From positions 327,194-391,193 of the forward strand of contig JAQGDQ010000099.1 of the NCBI GenBank assembly GCA_030141605.1: a stretch of 64,000 bases of DNA, given 5' to 3'. The notes beneath the pieces were generated by a model. The model made no database searches, had not been told where the DNA came from, and saw only the letters and a list, made by a program, of their open reading frames with translations. The first letter of the stretch is position 1. Each line of letters starts with the position of its first letter. Made by a program: the position numbers and the translations under genes. This DNA is from Tubiluchus corallicola. Lineage: Eukaryota; Priapulida; Priapulimorpha; Priapulimorphida; Tubiluchidae. Of the stretch, positions 49,641 through 62,678 are shown piece after piece.

Positions 49641-50280
49641 TGTTTTTTAGTAATAATCTGTATAGATGATATTCCTGATGTCATCAATTGAAACTTCACC
49701 ATTTTACATGAAAAATACTTGAGCTGGGCAAACTCTTCTTCCCTATTAAAACCCCTTTTTTATTCTGATAATGGTGGAATACGTTTGCCTTTTTAATTAC
49801 TTAATTATTTTTTTAATTTTTAATGAACGAGTGGCCACATAATTTAGTAACCGCAAGGTTTATTTGCCAGACTTTGCATCCTGGCGTGATTAGATGGCGT
49901 AACCATGGCATCGCGGGGTTCGGAAGAAGCTGCTGCTGTCGTTCATTCATGCTTCTTTCATGCATCCGGTGGTAACCAGCCACTGCAGCCTATTTGTGGA
50001 TGTGTAGGGTTACATGGTCCGTGCATACTGACGTGAAGGCTTCTCTCTCTCTCTCTCTCAGTATCTTGCTGGCTGGTTGTGCTATAAAAACCATTTCGTG
50101 CTTGTTGTGCATGCTAAACAGTTTCACTTTGCTACAAGCTAAGACTTTTGCTTTAAGGAGTGGACAGAAACGCAAATACGTTATTGCGCCACTAGACTTG
50201 GGGTGATAACACAGCGTTCTGTGAATGACATGTTACTGTGTTAATGTATAATCGGCGTGTGGGAGGCTTGGATTACGTAA

Positions 50281-50345
50281 CGCCGCCTAGTGCGCATGCG
50301 CGCGACTTCGAGTGGGTGTCTGCACTCTGGCAAGACGGTGGCTTC
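50281..50345 (+). promoter_or_regulatory. Candidate SHC promoter core
   Basis: TGCGCATGCGCG at 50291-50302 matches the NRF-1 consensus perfectly. About 27 bases later CAAGACGGTGGC resembles a YY1-type element (CAAGATGGCGGC). The patch is CpG-rich and lies about 350 bp before the first SHC ATG. The transcription start is not known. Confidence 0.5.
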
Positions 50346-50647
50346 GAATCAAAACGCTGTGCATCTTTTAGTGGGGAAGCTTATTAATGATTTAGTTGTT
50401 GACAGTGAGTGATCTGAACTGAAACCACTGAGAAACGTGTCAAGCGTGTCAAACAATTGGTGATGTAGAACTTGTTTGAGTTATACTGGTGCCAGTATGG
50501 TTGGCAATAGTGTTAGTTATTTATAAGGAGAAACATCATATTAAGTTTGCATGACTGATATTCAAACGTGTATAGTTAGTGCAGACTTCACTTCTAGTCA
50601 GTTCTGGTGCAGAACAGTGCCCGGACTAGGACCTGTTCTGCGTTACA

Positions 50648-51070
50648 ATGATGAAACTGTTCCCTTTCTTGCGTTATGCGTCTCTGCACAATGAGGAATA
50701 CTCTGAGGTGACGCTTCCGGCGCAGAACCCCGACAGTGGGAGCATACGAAAGGCGCACACGGTCCCGAGTCTCGCGCAGACGCTGCGACCAAAGGTGTCG
50801 CACCTCGAGGGATGTGTGGACAAGAGGGACAGGGAACGGCGCGCGAGTTTTGACGAACGTTACACGTCTTCTTTTCCTACGACAGGTGGCAGAGCAGCGG
50901 AACAGCGGCGACAGAACGTTGTTGCAGTGCCTGCGGTGGCGCCGCCTGTCAGGCCAAGAAGGAAGACAATGGACTGGTGTAGAAACGGCAGCTATATTTC
51001 CAAACCCACAAGAGGATGGCTTCACTCTGATGAGCAATTAATAGAGGGTGGAGTTTGCTATGGTGTCCGG
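50648..51070 (+). CDS. SHC: SHC adaptor, first coding exon (N-terminus to start of PTB)
   Basis: SHC proteins bind phosphotyrosine through PTB and SH2 domains and recruit Grb2-SOS to activate Ras, from family knowledge. The exon encodes 141 codons, phase 0, with donor gtaagt. Its end reads WCRNGSYISKPTRGWLHSDE then GVCYGVR, matching human SHC1 (HGSFVNKPTRGWLH and GVSYLVR). The 107 residues before Met108 are basic, Ser- and Arg-rich and not recognised. Two adjacent ATGs at 50648 and 50651 could start. Met108 (ATG at 50969) has A at -3 and G at +4 and sits where the short vertebrate SHC isoform begins, so a p46/p52-like product is plausible. Exon 2 follows after 11.5 kb. Confidence 0.92.
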
Positions 51071-54000
51071 GTAAGTGCAGTATTGTTAATAACAATTTTT
51101 AATTCTAGCTTAGGCACATATAGACAGACAAACCAGCAGACAGTGTAACACAAGATGAAGAGCATAAAGTCAAAGTTTGCAGTTGCATTCTTGTGAAGCC
51201 ATTCTGATGGTATAGTTAGCATAGTGATTCCTGTGCATTTTTTGATACATGTGTTACCATGCAGTCCTGCCAGAAAATAAATGCACATGAAGCAGCATTG
51301 TAATAGATGGCATTGTATAAACTAGTATCTGTTTCTGCATGAGTCAAAACTTAACTGAAGATATTGTTGAGGTCTTTTTAGCAAAGTGATTCCTGGACAC
51401 TGTTATCAGGTCTGGGATCTGTGTACAGTGGTGCGTGCACATGTCTAGTAATTTCTGCTGAAACTTGAATGCTTACCTAAGTTGTTTTTAGATGGTGCTA
51501 GTGGTAAATAGAAACTCGAAGTTCATATTAAAATAAAATTACCAGTAAAGCCACTTAAACTGTATTAATTAGAAAACCTGCCTTCTGTTTTGAAATTCTC
51601 ATTTTGGCACTACATGTCTGAAATTATACAATTTTAATAAGATCACTCACAATAGTACCATGATAAATTTACACTTAATACCAGGTTTGTAATATCAAAC
51701 TTAGGTTTGGGCAGTGGACATTTTTTGACCTGTTCTGTAACTATTCACAAATATTTTCAAAAGACTGATTCATGCCAAAACCACTCTTGGTTTGTTCTCT
51801 TTCTAATCTTGACCCAGATTTTGTCGTTGACAACTTTAGATTAGCAAATGGTCAAAATAACTGAGAGACTACTAACAAAGTGCACGCTTTTAACTAGAAT
51901 TTTTATAGTCTGTACATAAAATGTTTCTGAATGGCATGCTTCTAAATGTTTCTAAACTCTTTAACCAAATGTTACTAAATCTTTTAATGTTGGATTATTG
52001 ATACATACATAACATCTTAGTTCATTATTAGTTCTTTAGTACTGGTCACACGTGGTTTCATCTTTATTCATCTAGGACTGGACACAAATGGCCTTGGAAG
52101 GTCATTAGTCCTGTGGTTTAACATGCACCACATAAAATGAAAAAAGATGTGGATCATAAAATTACGATCAGTTTCTGGTATCTGATTAATAGAATTGTCT
52201 GTTATTTCTTGTTGGGATTTGAGTTTCACTGGGTACCATTGGGTATTTATAGCAGTTCTTCTATATTCCAATATCCTAAAGTCAACCGTCATTTAAAGTA
52301 AAGTCATTTAATATCAATGTAATAAAAGTAGAAAACAAAATATTGTAAGAAACCAGCTGAAGAGGCAAAAGATATTCAAATATGGAAACAAGCTTATCAA
52401 AATGTCTTCGGTAAAGAAACTCTTTAATCCCGATAGTTAAAGTGTTAAATTCTGAGAATTGCCCATACAAACATCCCTTTAGTGATATTGTTTCCTTTTG
52501 ATTTTTTCCTACTTGATTACATTACAAATGTGTGCACACACTTCTACACAACAATGTTAGTCTGTCATATATAAACTATGCTACTATTAAGTCTATTTTA
52601 GACTTTGGCTCGTATGTGTAATGATGTGATTTCAGTACTTAGTGTACTACTTGTGCTTATTAGACAAACATTTCCGCTATTAACTTTATAGCTTGTCTGT
52701 AAATTACTCAAACATAACATTTTATTGTATCTCTATATAGTATGACTATTGACTGCATCAACATACATGTATGAGACAGTTTAGGAGTACAGCTGTCTCG
52801 ATTCTATTTATGTATGTAAGATTTCCTCCCACCGGATTATAATCTTCACTGCAGACTACTATATTATCTTCACAACATCAGCATATTACTAAACCAGTGA
52901 TGAGATGTGCATGCTGCCATAAGTTCATAACATTGTTAAAGGATTATTAATTTTCCTGGACATTCTTCTATGTTTCAGTTTTGTATTTAATTTTTTTCCT
53001 GTCCCTAAGGCATTTCCTTATTTCTGCTAAACATTATACCAGATCCGGGGTATTCACGATTTAGAATATATTCAACATTTTTTAATTTACTTTACTTCCT
53101 CAATCTAATGATGGATAGCAGCTAGTAAAAAGAAACAGTTCAGACATTCCAAAAAATGAGGCAAGGACCAGAGAGAGAAAAGAGGAAGAGTGAAGGGAGC
53201 TGTGCTGCCTCTAAAATTTGGTAAAACGCGTTGTCGTTTGACTTTGTTATAGTACTTTGTTTGTGGTGAGGTAGTGATCAATGAGTCTTTCGCTGCTTCT
53301 ATTCACATATATTATTGAAATTGAATTGAGTTGAATTGGGTAATATACTTGACAATATCGTGTGGGTTTAAATTAATGCCTTCTATGTGAGATTAATTTT
53401 ATTTTAATACTTTTTACATTGGTGGTATTGGGTTAACGGAAGATATGTTTTGTTGTAATGCGTAATGTAAGTGTTTCTTCGCATTTTATTGTTAGCAAAT
53501 TGTGACCCTACAGCGCTTAGGTAGACCACAGTTTAGAGATTAAAGGCAGCATTGCAGTAAGAAGCAGGCGCTTACGTGATTCTTCTTTATATTAATAAGT
53601 GACAAATGTTCTATGCACACATCACACAAAGTGTTAATAGCACCTCTATAGCAATCTGAGAAATTATTATTGAATTAATTGGTGTTTTTTAGACTTTATC
53701 ATACACTCCATCTACATGTGATGAATGCAGATATGACGGGGAAGCCTATCGACTCTTAATAACTTTTTTGGATATACGGTTCAGTGCTATGCTTGATCAA
53801 ACTTGCGCTTTAGATGCAGCATGTGTTTCTAAACTGCAGTTTAGGCTTAATCATTGTATTCTTCCATAATATTTTCTAGATCTGCTCAGTTTGGTTGTGA
53901 AACTGTCCAATTTCGGTTAAGCGACCCAGGTCTTTAGTGCCGGATGGCTTGTTGGGGGTAGAATAAAGGTTACCAAAAAGTCGAGCAAGAAGTGCTGTTG

Positions 54001-54117
54001 GCCTCTGTGAAATTGACTTCACTTCTGAAAGTAGTCTCAGAAAAGCTTTCTAATACTAATAGTTATCCGACACTAAAAGGTTTCAGGGGGATCAATGAAT
54101 GCAACTCAAAGGTTTCC

Positions 54118-54142
54118 CGTGACGTCACGGCGCATGCGCCGT
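54118..54142. promoter_or_regulatory. Overlapping CRE and NRF-1-type palindromes
   Basis: CGTGACGTCACG (54118-54129) is a perfect 12-bp palindrome holding a consensus CRE. ACGGCGCATGCGCCGT (54127-54142) is a perfect 16-bp palindrome with an NRF-1-like core. They overlap by three bases in SHC intron 1. Confidence 0.6.
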
Positions 54143-55880
54143 AGCAGTTTGGGTCAAGTGGTGCGTTTTGGACATGAATTGCAGCTGTCATTGACAATTT
54201 TGCGTCTGCTTGTTATGAATGGACGTGATTGATGTTTTCTTAAGCCATCCACCCCCACATCCTCTCGTTCTGTAGCAACTAGGACTATCTGCTTCCTCAT
54301 GTGGGTTACGCGAGGGCGCCACAAGCGAGGGTGTCCAAATCCAGCTGTGTCGAACCTAGTTCCAAAAGATTTTTTGTCTTCCTGTTCCTTTAAAGTGGAG
54401 GTAGACTAGTTCCTCTAAAGTAGTTAAACTATGTTTAAACATAGTTTTATTGTAATAACAACAGAGATTATCATATGGTTTGAACAGACAGTTTTTGCAA
54501 CTGTTTGACGTTCTTGCAAATCATAGTTTTTACATTCTCTCAATGGTTCTATTAAATACTGTTCAACGTTAGAGAACAAGTTAGAGTGATTCTATTCTTG
54601 TTGTATTGTGCGCACTCAGAGTACTTATAACACGCAGAAAGAAGTTAATGTGCAGTAATGCGACAAAATCATTTTATTTGCTGCTTTCCTTACGCCGTTG
54701 CGTTTACGTTTTTACAAACTACTTTATTAACTAATCGTTTAACTACTTTTGCCGTTTGGAGTGAATTTCTGAAATTGCTTAAGTTATGTTGAAGGTAGAC
54801 ACAGGGAGGTTTTCGAGAATTCCACGAGAGAGAACGCGTGAGTGTGGACTTGGTATTCAAGACGAAAACCTTGTGCTTTTCGTATGCCCCCTATCTGCTA
54901 GTAAAGTGTATTCGCCAACATTACACCCGAATTAACTTTTGATGCAGAGCTTAGGCTATTCCACATGAAATCGGTTTGCTTTTGCTACGAAATTCATGAA
55001 GTGTTAAAAGTGTTCGAAAGTTCCTAACATTATAATCTTGGCTCTTTTAGTTATTTTTGCCTTTTTTCTCAACTCGAGTCGAAATATTGCATTATTTATT
55101 TTCGCATGTATTATTAAGTAAAACTGTTCATTGTCTGTCTACAGCGAATGTAATAGTTGCACAAGTACGTTATATATCATGTTATTTAGTACGCTTCGCA
55201 TACTTTGATAAACTTACATGTGTTTTATGCTTACGAAATTTCTCTTACAGAATAAAACTTCACATGAACTGTATTATTTACAAAAAAAATATGGCCAGTA
55301 AACAATATATGTAACTAGTAGACATGTTCTAAACCTGTAAAGTGTGATAAATAGAGTTTTGTAAAGTATACTGTAATGAATTACGGGCTGGAAACTGCAA
55401 GCTCCGTGGAGAACTGCTTTATTGTTCGTGTCAAGTTTTAATTTCTGTAATTCAATTAGAAGATTAAGATGGATACGGACATACGGCAAGCTCTTCTTGC
55501 TTGAACTTTGTCTTGGGTTTGTGTTTATAGAAGTGTGAACTGTGCTTTATAATGTAAATAAAACGATATCTCTTTCCTAACCGGGAAGTTACGCAATTGG
55601 GAGCCACAGGCAGTGCTGCGAAGTCTTTAGCAGAGTTGACTTTGTATGAATTTGGGTCAGTAACAGAGGACCTCCCTTGTTTGGGTCGTTTTGTGTTCAT
55701 GCTTAATGCCGATGAATGAACTTTCCACGAGATATAGCAACAAAGTATAATGCTTGAAAAAGTTTGCTGAGAAGTAAATTCAGGAGAAGTGTGCATAAAC
55801 TTTACATTTGTGAAACTCTAAGCCCTGACTTATTGTTTTTCAAAAGAGCTAACTCACGATTGAACGCTCAAACGAATGAT

Positions 55881-55985
55881 GATTGACTGACTGACTGACT
55901 GCCTCCGTGACTGCCTGCCTGCCTGACTGACTGGCTTACTGGCTGACTGACTGACTGACTGACTAATGGACTGAATGAATGAATG
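55881..55985. repeat. (TGAC)n / (TGCC)n / (TGAA)n microsatellite
   Basis: A degenerate tetranucleotide run, TGAC and TGCC units followed by GAATGAATGAATGAATAAA. Confidence 0.9.
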
Positions 55986-57111
55986 AATAAATTAGTCACT
56001 AAAATGCCAAAGTTTATTCTTTCGCTATCATGTTTGCTTCACGAATGTCACTTTGCTATTGGTATAAAACGTAAAGGCTTTATCTCACTATATGTGCACA
56101 CGAGAAAACATCAGTGACGCTGTTGATCATTGTTCTTTCGTTCCAGTTAGCTTAGTTAGAGTTTCACAAATGTATAACTTATGCAGACTTATTCGTGAAT
56201 TTACCTTTCAATGGATTTTTCCAGTATATACTCTATATTTTCTGGAAAGTTTTGGTAGCGTCCAGATTTGAAGAACATTACTGTGACGGCATTTTACCCA
56301 TAAATTACTATTTATTTTCCTCTTTTTGCACACGTTTTGTACCTTTTTACTCGAACAAACCGTCTCAGCGTGAAACCGACTAAGTACGAGCGTCATTCTG
56401 TAAATAGACACTACTCGTAAGTCATAATTAAGATTTCATCTTTTTTCCGACTCACGTCGTGCGTAACTTCTTGCCGCCACATCAAACCGCTCAGCTGTCG
56501 GCAGTGACAGCTTCTGTTCAGAGAAGCCATTTGGCAGTTTGCCAACTCTGGCAAAAAAGCTTTCCGATTGCAAAAAATGTGCGAATCCGGCGAACATCTG
56601 GCGTGCTGTGTTACAGTTACACTGCTAATCATTGCCTGTTAAACTCTACCTACGCTCAGTGTTTTTGAACGTGATTTTGACTGCTCTAATTGTCGTTATG
56701 ATCGTCGAAGATGTTACCATCGTCATTGCCATCAGCAGCAGCACAGGAACTAAAGTAGCAAAAGTATGTGAACTTTACCACATTGTTTTTATCAACTCTT
56801 GCTGTCTTCTTCATTATTTGCAGCAACAGCAACAACAACAACAAAACGATAACACCACTATATATAACATGTGTACTTATATGTCTTATGCTATGGCAAA
56901 ATACTCAAGGGCAACTTTCGTGACGCTTACCCATCCATTTTCTAGCCAGATTTGACATTGCTTAACTTCAGTCGCTAAACAATATCGTGACTACTCAGCT
57001 TGAGTATGGTTTAAAAGCAGGTTACATGTGACTTATTTGCTGAGGAAACAGATTACATGATCAGCAAAGTGGATACCAAAGTGGTTAATGGAAAGTACGC
57101 GGCTGTTAATA

Positions 57112-57493
57112 TGTTGGGTTTATTTTATTGCTGTCACTTAAACTTAGAAAATGTAACAAAAAACCGTCTATAAAACATGAAGTTAATTTATACTTACCGC
57201 TGTAAAGACATTTCTAGACGCCGTAGTAGCCGCCATTCCCTTGAAAATTATGACGTAAATTTGCATGAATATTAGGTAAGCTGCAGAAGTTTGAATTAGT
57301 TTAAGCAGTGCGCGCTTGTGGAGAGCCACGATTTGCTTAAGAAAAGTCACGAAGTCCACCTTTCGATAATAATTTTCAAGTGTAATGTATACAGCGATAG
57401 TATGAATTAACTTCATGCTTTATAGTCATTTCTTTGCAATTTATTTGTTGTATTTTTCTAAGTTTAACAGATAACGATAAAATAAACCCAACA
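57112..57493. mobile_element. Foldback MITE with long inverted arms, TA target
   Basis: TA|TGTTGGGTTTATTTTATTG on the left mirrors AAAATAAACCCAACA|TA on the right. Imperfect arm similarity extends for about 85 bp (CATGAAGTTAATTTATAC against GTATGAATTAACTTCATG). There is no coding frame. A half copy is at 43489. Confidence 0.88.
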
Positions 57494-57599
57494 TACTAAG
57501 TGACTTGCCCTTTTCCTTTAGATCAAACTTTTTCTGGGCTCTTTATTGCCTGCAAATCATTTAATTTTTTTCTGAATCAGCGCTTTTTCGTCTAGTTAA

Positions 57600-57770
57600 T
57601 TATACAGGTGTCGCGCGCCGAGCTAACGAGCCGTGCAACGCAATCAATATCCAGCGAGCGATCAACCACAACCGAGATGAATGAAGCCACGCTGTCACGT
57701 GACTCGCCCACGCGCCGTTTCATTCACATTTCTGGCTTCTATCGATCACCCCTGAGAGTGGAGTAGAGAG
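57600..57770. promoter_or_regulatory. GC-rich patch with E-box
   Basis: A CpG-rich island-like stretch in AT-rich intron. It includes GTCGCGCGCC, TCACGTGA (57695-57702, a USF/MYC-type E-box palindrome) and CACGCGCC. It may be an enhancer or internal promoter of SHC. Confidence 0.3.
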
Positions 57771-58435
57771 GCACAATGCGCTCTCCTTTTTCTGAATGGA
57801 CTAGGAGTAGTTGGTTTTTGCTTGTTATAGATTAAGGTTTATCAGATCAAAGTACATTTGTTAAAAGTGCAATAAATAAACAAACAAACACATAAACAAA
57901 CAAATAAAAAACAAACACATTAAGTATTTAATAAACAGTGCAAATCGAGCTTGCCATACATTGTGAAGTATATATGACAGAAATAGATAGAAAACAAAGA
58001 TGTTTGAATTCTGATGCTAGCAGAATATCTACCTATAAACTCATTAATTCAAGCTTCATCAGTCGCCCACTTTACTGGAATCGCATGACATTAACAGAAT
58101 CTGCTAAAATCTGAATATGAAATTAACAGAATCTACCCAGACAATGTAGAACCTGTTGTTGCCCAATGACTGGTGAGGTACAAGACAAGAAACATGTAGT
58201 CCGTGTGTGTCCTATAACCGTTCACCTTAGATTCTGACATCGACACGTCATCGCTGGCTAGAGTATTTGCACATAATGACGCTTCTAAACAAGCGGAATG
58301 TGCACAAATGTTTGTTGTTATTTCCTTGAATGCCTATGTATAGTTAGACATAAAAACTATTTTGCATTACTGTTGTGTAACTTGCATTTCATTGTGCTAG
58401 AAGTTTTTTTAACATGTGCCCTATTTGTATTTACG

Positions 58436-58443
58436 TGACGTCA
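58436..58443 (+). promoter_or_regulatory. Consensus CRE in SHC intron 1
   Basis: TGACGTCA preceded by ACG and followed by CTGACG, so a full site adjoins a half site. Confidence 0.35.
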
Positions 58444-60111
58444 CTGACGTAGCAGTAAGGAACATGCCTTGTTATGGACTAACTGTTTACATCTACCATG
58501 TAATTTGTAATCTTATTATGGTTTTGTTGGTCAATAAATTACGTACATACATACATACGTATAGTGTGACACGCTTCCAACCAATGTAAGCGGTATGTGC
58601 TATTAAAATTTCCTTCATTTGAACCGGAAGAAGTTCACGTCCAAGCGCTCTGCCCATGTTTTTTATTTTGAATGAAACAAGTGGAAGAAGTAAAAGAAAT
58701 CAAGTGATGACGCAACAAGTATGTAAAAAACAACTAACCAGTTAGTCAAATCAATATATAAGCAAACAAAAAGTGATGCCGATACTAGTAACATACGTAG
58801 TGAGAATTTTGTTTTCTTTTATTCGCTAGTGACAGCTTATTGTCCACAAACCCCGCATGCACAGCATTAGAGATTCGTTGAGTGGTCACAGTATGTGCTG
58901 TGCCGTAGAAATTAAGCAACACAATGTTGGTTAGTGAATGAATGGGTGATTTCCAGGAAAAGTGCCATCTGGCAGTTTCATCTGCTGTAGTGCCTTGAAG
59001 GAGGATTTATGTGCATTCAAGTGTGACTAAGAATACTGGTTCAATGTCCAATCTTAGTAGATATTTTATAATGAGATGAGTTTTGGTCCTGCCATACATA
59101 TGAACATAAGAAGTATACCCTGCCGTTGGGTACTGGCTTTCACGTTGTAGTGTACGGAATTGTAAAAAACTGACGGTGCCTTAGGTGGAATTTGGACAAT
59201 TAACTAAAATCACTTAAATAGAGAAATCGGGGCTAACACTGCTTAACTTAGCGAACTGGATTTGAGCTTAACCACCAAACGTAAGACTCCATCTTTCCTT
59301 TAAAAGCAGAGAGTGATAACACACTGTGTCAAAGAGTCCACTCCAAATGTGTAAAGTGCAGAAGGTACAATCTTGCAAAATGTCACAGTTATTGCAAGAT
59401 TTTGCGTTATGTTCTTTGCACATATGGGACATCTTTGATAGTGTGTGATTGTTCTCTGTTGTGACATGTTTGTCTCCTTTCATTAAAATTTGGTTTCATA
59501 AATTCAGCATAAATTCTATGCTAATTCTCAAATTTACCTCTATAATTACTTCCTGCGCTTATGATATTTGTCTGCTTTGGGACTTGCTGTAAAGGACGGA
59601 GGCCATTATTTTTACACAATTATGGTCTCCTTGGATATTTTACGCACTCTACTCTATTATAGCATTAAAAAAGAAAACAAGCTGCTTCCCAAACCAATAC
59701 GACAAAGATTGACAGGAATTTTCAAGCTCAGTTTCCGTCTTTCATTTTTAAACTCGAGAAAATCTTAAAATCTTCAGTCGAACTGCGTTGTAGCCGCTAC
59801 TTGAACTGCTAATACCATCAAGGAAACGTAAAACTATACCGTTATGGTCTTCATATAATCAGCTTCTATGTATTAAACGTCCTACGCACACAGAAAGCCA
59901 GAGACGTGTGGGTGGGGAATATTATAGGGAGCGGTTTATGTTGAACATTGATCGTGTGCATGAGCAGTTTATGCTGTGGACTTTTATTCGAACTTTGGCG
60001 GATTGCGTGTACGCGTTATCACCGTCTGGTACGCCTATAACAACAATTGTTTTCTGCAATTAACGCTTGCGCTAGCAAAAGGCTCGTTAGCATAATACCT
60101 CGCATTCTATA

Positions 60112-60424
60112 TAGGGCTGGATTATCCATATCTCTCCCGCACTCGCCTTGAATATTTTTTGCTCGTGATATATTTTATCGATATTTACATAGCTTCACGT
60201 AATTGCAAGTTGTTTAAATTAACTAGAATTGCTATCTTTTATTTGTCAATAAACATATTCTTTAAGTTACCACTGTTTACTATTTATTGTAAACCAAATT
60301 AGTACGTATTTCAACACAACCGTAGTGAAAAAACAGATTTTATACCAAATGCTACCAAAGCTTGAGAGGTCCTAGGCTACAGACTATACTAGCCTATAGG
60401 TAAGGTAAGGATAATCCGGCCCTG
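60112..60424 (+). mobile_element. hAT-like MITE, copy 2
   Basis: TAGGGCTGGATTATCC on the left and GGATAATCCGGCCCTG on the right form inverted termini; the interior is homologous to 22618-22901. A CAGGGCYGG-type terminus is usual for hAT elements; an 8-bp duplication is not clear. Confidence 0.78.
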
Positions 60425-60979
60425 GCCATATATATATATATGCCTTGCATAGGAAGTATGTCCATAAAAAATTACATACTGTAAATGTCCTTTAAACAAT
60501 TGGACACTTTTAATCTAAGTCTTAATCTATTTAATGTAAGCGTTTATGAATTAGTGTCACATAAGTGATATGAGGTTTGCACTTCTTTCTTCACCACACT
60601 TAATTCTGCTGAAAGTCACCGCTGAACTTCATTGTTCACTATGTGTCTCTTTGTAATTTACTTGTTTTTTGTTTGTTTGTTTTTGTTTATTTATTTGACT
60701 AACTGGTTATTTGTTTGCTATATAGTTGTTGCGTCATCGCTTGCTTGCATGGTTCATGATTGCTGCCTTGTTGCTTACATAGTGTTTGCTTGCGTAGATG
60801 CTTGCTTGCTATCTGAATTGATCCTTAATACTTATATCCTTACGTGTTTATTTGCCGGACTGTTTGTTAAATTGCTTAGTTATTCATTTGTCACACTTTT
60901 TTCTTCCTTCATTACTTTTGTTTTTACTTTTTTGCTTCCTTTGTGTTTTGCTTCCCTTCCTTTCTTTTGTAATATTAGT

Positions 60980-61215
60980 GGTAGTCATAGTAGTAGTAGT
61001 GGTAATGGTAGCAGTAGCAGTATCGGCAGCGGCAGTGGTTGTAGTGGTAGTGGTAGTACTGGTAATATTAGTGGTGGTAGTGGTAGTGGTAGTAGTGGCA
61101 GTGATAGTAGTAGTGGTAGTGGTAGTACTGGTAATATTAGTGGTAGTGGTAGAAGTAGTGGTAGTAGTAGTCGTCATTGTTGTCGCCATCGCTGCCGCCA
61201 CCACCACAACAGCAA
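60980..61215. repeat. GGT/AGT trinucleotide-rich stretch
   Basis: Interrupted GTA/GTG/GTC triplets. The long frames across it (Ser/Gly, Val or Thr runs depending on frame) are low-complexity artefacts without splice or homology support. Confidence 0.85.
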
Positions 61216-62583
61216 CAACAAAATCTGTATCATAAAATTAATTGCTGCAATTCCAGAATTGATAATTCTCACTGCAGTTGTTTTAAAACTAAACATTACT
61301 GAAGACAAATGTAGCCGTCCTCTTCATTTCTTCTCTTCTTTATCTCTCCTCTCCATTTATCTGTTCATGTATTGATTTATTCATTCATTTAATAGTTGGT
61401 TCCTTTATTTATAAATTATTCTCGACGTTGTCTCTTCTTTTGTGTTTTCGTTTATTTCTTTGTTAGTCCATTTGCTTGCTTGTATGCTTGTGCGTTCGTT
61501 CATTACCGCGTGTCGGGCGTAATACTTTAAGTCAAAACGTTTTATTTTCTGTCATTCACGGACATCGCACCTTGGGTAGATGCTTTGGGTAGCCGCTATA
61601 GATATTAGTGCTTTGACGTAACGCTCAACTTAAAAGTGCAGCGACGGCCAAGAGACTACATGTCTGTCATCAACTACTGTTACGTAACATTCTTAACTAG
61701 GCGAGGAGCCTGGGGAAGAGGATAGGTATGCTTGGTAACCTTCCCTTCGAGAACGTCTAGAAACGTTCTAGGTTTTTCCTTTGAGTGTTTTAGCTTGATT
61801 TGTATTAAGTCACTGAATAATGTCGTTAAACGCAAGTGATTATAGAACCATCAACGTCTGCGAGAAAATGTTAGGTTGTGACAGACCTCAGCGCTTGAAT
61901 TCACAATTTGCTGCTCCTTCCCCTAGATTTTACACCTTTCTTACTTTATCAATGTGTGACATGTCTCTTGAGTCTAGTTAGGTGAGGTGGTCAGGCAGAG
62001 CAGACATTTTGTTAGACAACACAGCCAGAGCTTATTGCCCATATGCACCTTCTTCTAACCACTTAACATTCATCGTTTGTGTTTCTTAACAATTTTTGGT
62101 CTAGCGCAGTGGCCTAGCCACTTGCTTTTGGGATTGCTTATATGGCAAGCATTTCTAGGCTGTAACTGGTCTGCACATTTTTACCACTAGGTCACACTTG
62201 GTAGATGGTCGGGCTTTTGAAACCTTTGAAGAAGTCATTTTAATGCTTTCTGTTTTTGCAGTTTACACTTTGAACCTTTAGTCAAGCGTCCAAATGAAAT
62301 CTGCCCCATTAAAAACAGAAAATAGTTTTAGTATTAAATGGCTTCTTTTGCTATAAATCTGAAAAAACATCACGACGTTTACAACAAAGTTGCCCACTTA
62401 ACAAAATTCTGTCTTCCACCATTACGTGCAAAAAAAGATTAACTTTTGTTTGTGTTAGGTTGACTTTTGGTGGGGCGAAAGAGGAAATGTAAAAAAGTTA
62501 TAATGTCGTAACTGACATGTTGCCAATGTGTATTTAATATGAAAGTTTACTGAGCAATTGTTATCACATTTTTTGTTTTTCAG

Positions 62584-62654
62584 TATGTGGGGTGCTTAGA
62601 GGTGAAAATGTCAATGAAGAGCCTGGATTTTGAGACTCGGACACAAGTCGCGAA
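62584..62654 (+). CDS. SHC: SHC adaptor, second coding exon (PTB domain)
   Basis: The acceptor is ttgtttttcag and the donor gtaagt; it runs from phase 0 to phase 2. It encodes YVGCLEVKMSMKSLDFETRT, then QVA. Human SHC1 has YMGCVEVLQSMRALDFNTRTQV, so this is the first strand and helix of the PTB domain. The rest of PTB, CH1 and SH2 lie beyond the window. Confidence 0.96.
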
Positions 62655-62678
62655 GTAAGTGTACACTTTTAGTAACAT

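Larger units (their letters stand above)
51071..62583 (+). other. SHC: SHC intron 1, about 11.5 kb
   Basis: The donor is gtaagt and the acceptor ttgtttttcag. Apart from the elements listed separately, no exon or gene is supported. A large first intron with CRE and NRF-1-type sites could hold enhancers or an internal promoter. Confidence 0.85.

Noticed and set aside
60632-61375. 247-codon open frame
   Set aside because: Its middle is a triplet repeat and its start is composed of degenerate GTTT/TTGC runs. Frames on both strands are open because of low complexity.
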